A DNA stretch of 64,000 nucleotides, taken from positions 1 through 64,000 of the forward strand of contig CANMVS010000002.1 in NCBI GenBank assembly GCA_947501445.1, in the 5' to 3' direction. A program made the translations under genes and the position numbers. Numbering within the stretch: the first letter of the stretch is position 1; every line of letters starts with the position of its first letter. The notes beneath the pieces were generated by a model. That model was given only the letters and a program-made list of their open reading frames with translations. It did no database searches and was not told where the DNA came from. This DNA comes from an uncultured Rhizobiaceae group bacterium (GTDB taxonomy: Bacteria > Pseudomonadota > Alphaproteobacteria > Rhizobiales > Rhizobiaceae). Below, piece after piece: positions 9,353 through 16,166 of the stretch.

Positions 9353-9902
9353 GATTCCAACCTCAAAACACAAACCTATACCTGCCCCGTGCCCAGGAAC
9401 CAGTAGATGAAACTCTCAATCAATGAACAAAACTTGTTCTGCCTCAATTCCTCGAGCAAATTTGGCCCTGCAGAGTCCAATCAGCAGCCCCCAATAATCG
9501 CCACACGGCAAGATGAACATCCCTGAATCGCCACCGTATGCAGCATGAATACCATTGTAACCTCTAGTTGCAACCGGAAATTTTCGACAATCAAAAACAC
9601 CTGTTGAAACTTCATGCACGATCAACCGACAATCAAGGATGCACCAACTGCAGTCATACTGACATTGCGTCCAAATACGCGGCGCGGCAAAAGCGCGAGC
9701 CCGGCAAAAGAGCAATGCGGGCGCCAGGCGGTGAAGTCCAATATTGGAGTATTTTTTTCAGTTTCCCAATTGACCAAAACTCTGAGTGTCTGCCCAAGGA
9801 ATGAATGATTAAGCGAATGGAGCAAATCAGATTCTTGGTGTTTTACAATAAACATGGAGAGATTAAATGGTTTGGCTCTCTTTCTCCCGTGCAGACCATG
9901 CA
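9353..9902. other. Region without a convincing gene; holds the right gene-end repeat
   Basis: The stretch carries the right copy of the gene-end repeat (9685-9736). A minus-strand open frame of 99 codons (9416-9715) has protein-like segments such as GYNGIHAAYGGDSGMF but no ribosome site, and it starts inside the repeat, so it may be a decayed gene. Nothing else is recognisable before the transposase remnant. Confidence 0.4.
9685..9736 (+). repeat. Gene-end repeat, right copy
   Basis: Imperfect copy of 8761-8813. In the homologous frame it begins RQKREPGKRA, like the RQKRDTGKKS tail of the three-TM membrane protein, then loses frame because of the 1-nt indel. The upstream part of that gene is not present here. 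Confidence 0.75.
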
Positions 9903-10548
9903 CGGCATCTCCCGAAATATGCAAAGGATGCGACGGATGTAGAATGGCATTTCATCGTACCATTCATGCCACCACAACCAGCACGTGGCCGCAGGTGTAC
10001 AATTGGTCTGCGCAGCGCCGTTGATGCACTGTTCCGTCTGCTTCAGTATGACTGTCAGGGCTACCGAAGGATTTCCCGCGCAAAACCACGATTCATCACT
10101 GATTCAAGCCGTTTTGCGCTGACGGGACATGGGCGCACATGCACGATAGCCTGTACCCACAAAGCCGCGATCTGGAAGGGCGTGAAGAAAGCCCATCTTA
10201 TGCGGTTATTGATAGCCAGTCGGCAAAACCCGACTCCGATGCCCGTGATCAGGTCGGGTTTGACGCGGGTAAGAACAAACTCACGGCGTGCTTTCCATTT
10301 ATCGAGACGATTGCGGTGACGGCAGTTCTCATGGCTAAAGAGTGTGTGACGTCAGCTCACGGCCCGTGGAAATCGTCAAACGAAATCAGCTCGGATTTGA
10401 GATACTGCCCAAACATTGGATTGTTGAGCGAACCTATGCATGGCTTGGTATCAACCGCAGGTTGGCCAAAAACTTCGAGCACTTTTCAAAACAAGCCCTG
10501 CATTCATTCAAGCCGCTATGATCAAACTAATGACAAGGCGGTTGGCGC
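9903..10548 (+). pseudogene. IS5-family transposase remnant
   Basis: Fragments in several frames follow the order of an IS5-type DDE transposase. They are TDVEWHFIVPFMPPQPARGR with RCTIGLRSAVDALFRLLQYD (N-terminal domain), then REESPSYAVIDSQSAKPDSD (first catalytic aspartate region) and VGFDAGKNKL. At 10390-10550 comes HWIVERTYAWLGINRRLAKN (with the catalytic glutamate) followed by MIKLMTRRLAR. Frameshifts and an internal deletion between about 10310 and 10390 separate the parts. I see no terminal inverted repeats or target duplications, so this is a dead element. It ends next to the ankyrin-repeat gene. Confidence 0.75.
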
Positions 10549-10555
10549 GATATTC

Positions 10556-11260
10556 CTATTCTTGAACAGACTCCAGAATTTCTGCCGCGTCGAACTTCTT
10601 TCTTTCAATGGCGATTTGATATGCCGTTTGACCTTTAGCATTCTTGATTCCTGCCTTTGCACCGGACAACAATAGATATTTCAAATTTTCCAGTTGTCCG
10701 TTTTCTGCGGCATCCATCAATGCCGTATCACCAACTTCTCCAGCTCCGCCTGACTGTGATATGTTAACATCTGCCCCTGCTCGAATGAGAACCCTTACGA
10801 CCTCCAGCGAAGGTGTTTGGGACGCATTCATGAGCGCCGTTCTCCCAGCCGCATCCGTTTGATTGACATGCGCTCCCGCATTCAACAGAGTTTCCACGAG
10901 ATCTTCTTCTTCAAAAGACGCAGCCCAGATAAGGGCCGTACACCCACTTTCATTAGTCTCGTTGACGTCAACACCACTATCTAGCAACATGGTCACCTCA
11001 GCGAATTCGCGACGAACTACCGCAACCATCAGTGGACTGCTAATTTGGGAAGGGACGATTTCACCGTTAATGTGTTTCTCTGCAGACTTTCGGATTCTAT
11101 CAGGCGAAAGATATTCATCGCCAGCCCACAAGCTTGCCACGCAGCCATTTGGAATGACCGTTACATCAAATTTACCAACACGCAGCTTAACATCAGCGCT
11201 TTGCGCTTCTATCGACATCAAAAACGCTGCGCTCAAGAGCAGGCACTTCATAAAGTTCAC
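10556..11260 (-). CDS. Exported ankyrin-repeat protein
   Basis: The 234-residue precursor has a signal peptide (MKCLLLSAAFLMSIEAQSA). Ankyrin repeats then run from about residue 70 to 230, with typical signatures PLMVAVVRREFAEVTMLLDS, TALIWAASFEEEDLVETLLN, TALMNASQTPSLEVVRVLIR, DTALMDAAENGQLENLKYLL and TAYQIAIERKKFDAAEIL. Ankyrin repeats mediate protein binding; the partner is unknown and the signal peptide places it outside the cytoplasm. The start is probably GTG at 11260 because GAGGAG lies six bases upstream; an ATG at 11251 is the alternative. The gene sits beside a transposase remnant and has no operon partners, so it looks like an accessory gene. Confidence 0.85.
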   Translation of the reverse strand: MNFMKCLLLSAAFLMSIEAQSADVKLRVGKFDVTVIPNGCVASLWAGDEYLSPDRIRKSAEKHINGEIVPSQISSPLMVAVVRREFAEVTMLLDSGVDVNETNESGCTALIWAASFEEEDLVETLLNAGAHVNQTDAAGRTALMNASQTPSLEVVRVLIRAGADVNISQSGGAGEVGDTALMDAAENGQLENLKYLLLSGAKAGIKNAKGQTAYQIAIERKKFDAAEILESVQE

Positions 11261-11939
11261 TTACATCTCCTCGACGGAACCTGTTTGTCGTTTTGGACCT
11301 GAATATCCACCACGCTCTCGAGCAACTCATTATTCGTCGAAAGACAAAACAACAAGCCCCATGTCCACACAAGCCCAAACACGCTCGCCCAAGCTTTCAC
11401 CATTCGCTATCCGCTAGCGCCAATTTTCTTGTCGTTGATAACATTTTCATGCTCGGTTGCAAAAAACCATATTGCACGTATTCCCTTTGTGTTCGGCAGT
11501 GTATTTTCTGGCTTCAAGCCGAGAATATGGTCAAATCTCATGAAGAAAATCGGTATCGGGTGTGGATCAATTTCAACGAACCAATGTAAAAAAAACAGTT
11601 AACCAGCCAGCACCCTCAAACTACTGGCGCGTCATTGGGGGTTGCCGTGCGGTCAGTTATTTTTACGAACGTCTATTGCAGTGGAAACTCAACTTCACGG
11701 CAGTGGCTAATTGGAATTCTTCTTGAAGCGTCCGCAGAATCAAAAACCTGGGCTGATCACCTTCTTGCCACCTATGCCGGCTATCACTCACATCTTCATT
11801 GACCAGTTGTTTTGTGCGTAAAAGTTTTTCTGCAGACCAACAAAAAACACTTTTCACCTTTGTTACACCATCGTAATAATTCACGTTTGCGGAGTAATTA
11901 CACCAATAACGCGCTGTTATTCTCAGTTGTATATATTAT
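11261..11939. other. Gene-poor region upstream of the P450 gene
   Basis: About 680 bp of AT-rich sequence. A plus-strand frame of 98 codons (11293-11589) and a minus-strand frame of 73 codons (11663-11884) lack ribosome sites and family resemblance. I see no RNA gene. It is probably decayed accessory DNA continuous with the transposase patch. Confidence 0.5.
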
Positions 11940-11958
11940 AGTGACTTCTCAAGTCAGT
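11940..11958. promoter_or_regulatory. Near-palindrome upstream of the P450 gene, operator candidate
   Basis: Arms AGTGACTT and AAGTCAGT flank CTC with one mismatch, 23 bp before the P450 start codon and just downstream of the AT-rich run TATATATTATA that may serve as -10. Position fits a repressor operator, but no adjacent regulator gene is present. Confidence 0.4.
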
Positions 11959-11981
11959 ATAACGGGAAGCGATGGCACATT

Positions 11982-13424
11982 ATGTCTGCACTGACCAAAG
12001 TCGAAACACCAATCACCGCGCAAACTGTTCCGGCAGGGGCGCAATATACCAATCAAACGCCATGGCGTGTGCCCTCCCCGGATGTTTCGCCAGGTGGTGT
12101 CAATCCGCTGCGGCTCATTTTGAATTCTGTGGGTGATCGGTTCAGATCGTTGCCCGGTGAAATTTTTGAGCAGGATTTTTATGTTCGCAAACTGTTTGGG
12201 CGCACGGTGCTTTATGTGTCATCGCCAGCCCTGTTTGAAGACGTTTTCAAAACCCGGGGTGAGTTGTTTTACAAGGGTGCGGTTCAGCGCGCCCGGGCAG
12301 CGCCGCTGGTGGGTGACGGGCTGATTATTGCCGAGGGTGAAAGCTGGAAACGGCAAAGACGCATCATCGCGCCCATATTCAGGCCGGCAACCATTGCCGG
12401 TTTTACCCGCCAGTTGATTGACACAACAAGCCGGTCCTTTGCATTTGCGCCGGGTGAAACGCAGCGCAACCTGGACGATACGTTTGACCTGCTGCGCCAT
12501 GCCGTTATCTCCAGTCTGGAGACCTGCCTGTTCAAACCACAGCAAAAGAGCCGCCTGCATGAGTTCCCCTCCGTTGTCAGCTACTATTATACCAAGACAG
12601 CCTGGCTTCGCCTGTTTGCCATTTTGGGTTTGAGCCAGAACACCCCTTTTCCCGGCCGCAGACGCTTTCATGCAACGGCGCAGTCACTGCGCACAATTGC
12701 CTCACAGTATATTGCCGAACGCATAGCAATGGGCGGATTGGACGAAGGCGATGATCTGGCCAGCATGCTGATCAATGCCCAGGACGGCAGTGGCAATCCG
12801 GCGTTGGATGAACGCGGTGTGCTGGACAGTATGATGAACCTGATATTGGGTGGCTATGAGACAACGGCGCTTGCGGTCACCTGGGCCCTTTACGCCCTTG
12901 CATCCGACCCTCAGCTGCAGGAAGCAGCCATCTATGAGATTGACCGTGTGACAAAGGGTGGCGCGCTGACACCTGAAGCAATCGATCAACTGGATCTGAT
13001 ACCGCGCATATTGTCGGAATCCATGCGCACCCTGCCACCCATCGATGAGTTGTGGCGCGAACCGAAGGAGGCGCTCACATTAGCCGGGGTGGATCTCAAG
13101 CCGGGTGACCTTGTCAATCTCAATATCATGGCGCTGCACCGGCGCGACGATATCTGGCCTGATGCAAGCCGTTTTGACCCCAACCGCTTTTTGCCCGAGA
13201 TGGAAAAAACACGTCCACCATTTGCCTTCAGCGGGTTTGGCGGCGGTCAGCGTTTTTGCGTTGCCGAGAGCTTTGCGCGGTTGAATTCCAATGTCACGCT
13301 CGCGGTGCTGGTGAAGAATATGTCGTTCGCGCTGGCTTCCGATGAACCGGTTGGCATTATCGGCACACAAACCCTGTTTCCATCCTGCCCGGTGCAGTTG
13401 CGGGCAACCAGTCGCCCGCACTGA
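11982..13424 (+). CDS. Cytochrome P450
   Basis: The 480-residue protein is a haem-thiolate monooxygenase. The I-helix oxygen-binding motif is LILGGYETTALAVTWALYAL (about residues 287-306). The K-helix ExxR is ESMR in LSESMRTLPP, and the haem loop FSGFGGGQRFCVAESFA places the axial cysteine near residue 425. It has no N-terminal membrane anchor, so it is a soluble bacterial type, and no fused reductase or ferredoxin. Length and the WKRQRRIIAPIF segment suggest a branch closer to fatty-acid or CYP4/CYP102-like enzymes than to short camphor-type P450s, but this is inference. No redox partner gene lies nearby. It is followed 200 bp later by a patatin gene with its own promoter. Confidence 0.92.
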   Translation: MSALTKVETPITAQTVPAGAQYTNQTPWRVPSPDVSPGGVNPLRLILNSVGDRFRSLPGEIFEQDFYVRKLFGRTVLYVSSPALFEDVFKTRGELFYKGAVQRARAAPLVGDGLIIAEGESWKRQRRIIAPIFRPATIAGFTRQLIDTTSRSFAFAPGETQRNLDDTFDLLRHAVISSLETCLFKPQQKSRLHEFPSVVSYYYTKTAWLRLFAILGLSQNTPFPGRRRFHATAQSLRTIASQYIAERIAMGGLDEGDDLASMLINAQDGSGNPALDERGVLDSMMNLILGGYETTALAVTWALYALASDPQLQEAAIYEIDRVTKGGALTPEAIDQLDLIPRILSESMRTLPPIDELWREPKEALTLAGVDLKPGDLVNLNIMALHRRDDIWPDASRFDPNRFLPEMEKTRPPFAFSGFGGGQRFCVAESFARLNSNVTLAVLVKNMSFALASDEPVGIIGTQTLFPSCPVQLRATSRPH

Positions 13425-13559
13425 TTGCATTGCACGATTGCCTTTTGCTGCGCGCAATCACCCGGGACTTTCTGACTGAAAAGACATCGAATGAGCGTCT
13501 TCACACGTCGAGCCGCGCCGGTTCCTGCAAGATTACATCTTCCACCGGCCCGACACCAC

Positions 13560-13587
13560 TTGTGACTGAAAAACACTGGCTTATATG
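13560..13587 (+). promoter_or_regulatory. Putative promoter of the patatin gene
   Basis: TTGTGA (-35) and TATATG (-10) are separated by 16 bp and lie 40 bp before the proposed TTG start. The first in-frame ATG (13585) would lie inside this -10 element, which argues against that start. Confidence 0.4.
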
Positions 13588-13626
13588 CTAGACTGTGCTG
13601 TGAACGTACTGTTCAGGAGAGACCCC

Positions 13627-14508
13627 TTGTTGGAAAAATCACCCGATCCAAAAATAGCATTGGCGCTCGGCGGCGGCGCGGCGCGCGGGTGGGCCCATAT
13701 TGGCGTTTTGCGGGCAATGGATGAGGCCAATATTCCCATCGGCATGATTGCCGGCACATCCATTGGTGCGCTGGTTGGCGGGTGCTATCTGGCAGGCAAG
13801 CTGGATGAGCTGGAAGAATTCGCCCGCAGCCTTACTATGCGTCGCATTGTCGGTCTGCTGGATTTTGTCGTTGGCGGCAGCGGGCTATTGGGCGGTATGC
13901 GGCTGAGCAAGGCTTTGCGCGAACATCTGGTCGATATCAACATTGAGGATTTGCCGCGCCCTTTCACGGCAGTCGCAACGGAAATCTCCACAGGCCACGA
14001 AATCTGGATCCACAGTGGATCACTCACAACAGCCATGCACGCCTCCTATGCACTGCCGGGCATATTTGAACCGGTGGAGTGCAATGGCCGCATGCTGGTT
14101 GATGGAGCGCTGGTTAATCCGGTGCCGGTCTCTCCCTGCCGCGCCCAGGAAATGCCGCTGGTGATCGCTGTCAATCTGCACTACGACCTGTACGGGCGCT
14201 CGGCAGTCGTCAAACATGCTGCCACCGCATTGGCCGAAGTTGAACCCAAGGACATGTCGCGCCAGGAACGAAAAAAGGCGGCCCGTATCGGCATGACCAA
14301 TGTCATGGTCGAAGCCTATAATATCATTCAGGACCGTATATCACGGGCCCGACTTGCCGGTGACCCGCCTGATATGTCGCTGCTTCCCCGCCTTTCGGAC
14401 ATTGGTCTTTCGGAATTTCACCGGGCCGGAGAAGCCATTGATCGCGGTTATGAAGAAGCTCAATCAAAACTGAAAGAAATCAAACGATTGCAGGAGGTTC
14501 TTGTTTGA
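13627..14508 (+). CDS. Patatin-like phospholipase (RssA-type)
   Basis: The 293-residue protein is a patatin-family serine lipid hydrolase. The oxyanion loop is ALGGGAARGWAHIGV, the nucleophile elbow is AGTSIGALVGG (Ser in GTSIG), and the catalytic aspartate lies in MLVDGALVNPVPV. The substrate is presumably a phospholipid or other acyl ester in or near the inner membrane. I chose TTG at 13627 because AGGAGA lies six bases upstream; the adjacent TTG at 13630 is equally possible. The ATG at 13585 lies within a likely -10 box. The C-terminal 60 residues form a charged helical tail. It is convergent with azlD, only 13 bp apart. Confidence 0.9.
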   Translation: MLEKSPDPKIALALGGGAARGWAHIGVLRAMDEANIPIGMIAGTSIGALVGGCYLAGKLDELEEFARSLTMRRIVGLLDFVVGGSGLLGGMRLSKALREHLVDINIEDLPRPFTAVATEISTGHEIWIHSGSLTTAMHASYALPGIFEPVECNGRMLVDGALVNPVPVSPCRAQEMPLVIAVNLHYDLYGRSAVVKHAATALAEVEPKDMSRQERKKAARIGMTNVMVEAYNIIQDRISRARLAGDPPDMSLLPRLSDIGLSEFHRAGEAIDRGYEEAQSKLKEIKRLQEVLV

Positions 14509-14521
14509 CTATCTGAAGTAA

Positions 14522-14854
14522 TCAATGCAATAACAAGCCGCCAAAGAGTATGATTTCAGCCGTGATGATACCGACAAATACCCTTTGTCCGGTGATAAGA
14601 AATGCCAAAAAGCCAATAGCAGTCGCGCCAACGCGCAATGCCATCGGGGTGCCTTCCAGTGCGCCGGAGGGAAATAGTACAAGACGGGCAATGACAGCTG
14701 CCACCAATGATGTTGCCACGGCCCGCACCCAGATGAGCATGGCCGAATCCTGCGACAGACGATTGCCGATCAACACCCCCAACCAGCGCCACACATCGGT
14801 GGCAATCCAGCCGGCGACAGCGATGAAGAGATAGGGCCAGACGGTCTCGATCAT
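14522..14854 (-). CDS. azlD: AzlD-family branched-chain amino acid exporter subunit
   Basis: The 110-residue, four-helix hydrophobic protein matches the small subunit of AzlCD-type exporters, which work with AzlC to export branched-chain or related amino acids. Hydrophobic segments fill nearly the whole length (YLFIAVAGWIATDVW, VAAVIARLVLFP, GATAIGFLAFLI, GIITAEIILFGGLLL). Its ATG overlaps the azlC stop codon in an ATGA arrangement, so the two are translationally coupled. The substrate is inferred from family only. Confidence 0.88.
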   Translation of the reverse strand: MIETVWPYLFIAVAGWIATDVWRWLGVLIGNRLSQDSAMLIWVRAVATSLVAAVIARLVLFPSGALEGTPMALRVGATAIGFLAFLITGQRVFVGIITAEIILFGGLLLH

Positions 14855-15591
14855 GGTGTCGTCTGTGCCCGCTTTTTGCGCCGCGCAGTGATGATACGCT
14901 CCAGTCCAAAGGCCAATGTGCCACCAAGGAGCCCCGCGTAGAGCAGACCGAGATCATCGCTCAGAAAATGAAACGCCGGCCCCAGCACCAGCCCGATTAT
15001 CATCGCCAGATAGACTTCGATACCGCGGGCAGAAGCCCAAATTGATGTCAGAAAATAGATCGGCGTGAGAAAAAACAGTGCCCCGGCCAGCATTGCAGGC
15101 AGATGGCTGATAACGCCGTAAAGAACACCAACCAGAATGATATTGGTGCCGGTGAGCGTCAGGCCAAATCCGGCAAAAAAGGCGACCCGCCCTTCCCGCG
15201 GCACACGATCCAGGCGCTGCATGGTAAAGACCCAGGCCGTTACCGCGACAAAATGCGACAACAGCAGCAACAACCATGTGGGCGTATTCCGGGTTCTGAT
15301 CTCGGGCACCAGCGCGGCAACCATCGGCATCAGCCGCATGGAGGAAAGCGTGACAGCAATGAAAGCGGCAGGAAGTGATGCGCCGGCAAGCATGGCCCCG
15401 ACGAGCACAAGCTGCGCCGGAAGCGCCCAGACCATGCCAGTCATGAATATCACCTGACCAAAGGGGATGCCTGCCTCATAGGCAAAGCCGCAAAAGCCAA
15501 CAAAGGCGCTCATCAATACCAGCGCGGGGCCAGAAAAAATCCCGCGCATTCCGGCCGCAAACCAGGGCCATTGTTTTATGGTGTTGCTCAT
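14851..15591 (-). CDS. azlC: AzlC-family branched-chain amino acid exporter subunit
   Basis: This 246-residue integral membrane protein matches AzlC, the large subunit of the exporter. The family signature near the N-terminus (PALVLMSAFVGFCGFAYEAG followed by PFGQVIFMTGMVWALPAQ) is present, with about seven hydrophobic segments. It is cotranscribed with azlD through a 4-bp overlap. The upstream HEAT-like gene of the clp cluster ends 52 bp before it on the same strand, so read-through from the clp operon is possible. No Lrp-type regulator is adjacent. Confidence 0.9.
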   Translation of the reverse strand: MSNTIKQWPWFAAGMRGIFSGPALVLMSAFVGFCGFAYEAGIPFGQVIFMTGMVWALPAQLVLVGAMLAGASLPAAFIAVTLSSMRLMPMVAALVPEIRTRNTPTWLLLLLSHFVAVTAWVFTMQRLDRVPREGRVAFFAGFGLTLTGTNIILVGVLYGVISHLPAMLAGALFFLTPIYFLTSIWASARGIEVYLAMIIGLVLGPAFHFLSDDLGLLYAGLLGGTLAFGLERIITARRKKRAQTTP

Positions 15592-15643
15592 CCCGTCTGG
15601 TTACACCTGTGATGGTGCAGGCAAAAGGTCCTGCGATCAAAAT

Positions 15644-16165
15644 TCACAGACCGGCAACCGTTTTTTGCAGACGACGGGCGCGGGCAGCAAGTGCCTTGCG
15701 TTCACAATTCAAAGCCGTGTTGAGGGCATTGCGCGCCAGGGAAGCCGCAATCCGATTGTCCTGAGCGAGATCCACGATGGCCTGCAGGGAACAGGCGGCA
15801 ACAATGTTTGAGCGGTTTTGCATGTTTTCAACCAAAATGGTGTGCAGCCGCTCAGCCTGTGCTGCAGACAGGGCCGCGCGTACCAAAACCTTTGGCAATT
15901 GCTCACCAATTTCCCATTGCTTTGGCCGCGTCAGTTGATCCAGCAGACGGTCAATCAAGGGGTCAAAAAGCTGTGGTCGTTGTCCGCAGATCTGCATCAG
16001 CGCATGGGCACAATGGGCGACAACGGCCTCGTCCTCATCATCCAGCAGATCAATGAGCAGCTCCACCGGAACATTGTTATCTATGACATCGTCAGCCACC
16101 GCAGCGGCTGCACCCAGTTCTCGGCGATCGCCCCTTGCAAGGCGATCGCGCATGTTTTCATCCAC
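15644..16165 (-). CDS. HEAT-like helical repeat protein coupled to clpA
   Basis: The 173-residue protein is almost entirely alpha-helical, with helix pairs resembling HEAT repeats: VELLIDLLDDEDEAVVAHCA with HALMQICG, then FDPLIDRLLDQLTR, GEQLPKVLVRAALS, and AACSLQAIVDLAQDN. No catalytic motif, signal peptide or membrane segment is visible. I propose GTG at 16165, one base after the clpA stop, because the GGAAG inside the last clpA codons is a suitable ribosome site; ATG at 16153 is the alternative. This tight coupling suggests a cytoplasmic protein functionally tied to ClpA, but its role is unknown. It may belong to the DUF2336-like group of alphaproteobacterial helical proteins, which I cannot confirm. 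Confidence 0.65.
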   Translation of the reverse strand: MDENMRDRLARGDRRELGAAAAVADDVIDNNVPVELLIDLLDDEDEAVVAHCAHALMQICGQRPQLFDPLIDRLLDQLTRPKQWEIGEQLPKVLVRAALSAAQAERLHTILVENMQNRSNIVAACSLQAIVDLAQDNRIAASLARNALNTALNCERKALAARARRLQKTVAGL

Positions 16166-16166
16166 G

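Noticed and set aside
9416-9715. A 99-codon minus-strand frame
   Set aside because: Protein-like in part, but it begins inside the gene-end repeat and lacks a ribosome site. It is mentioned only as part of the gap.
11293-11589. A 98-codon plus-strand frame
   Set aside because: Low-quality translation rich in His, Lys and Pro, no ribosome site, lying in a decayed region.
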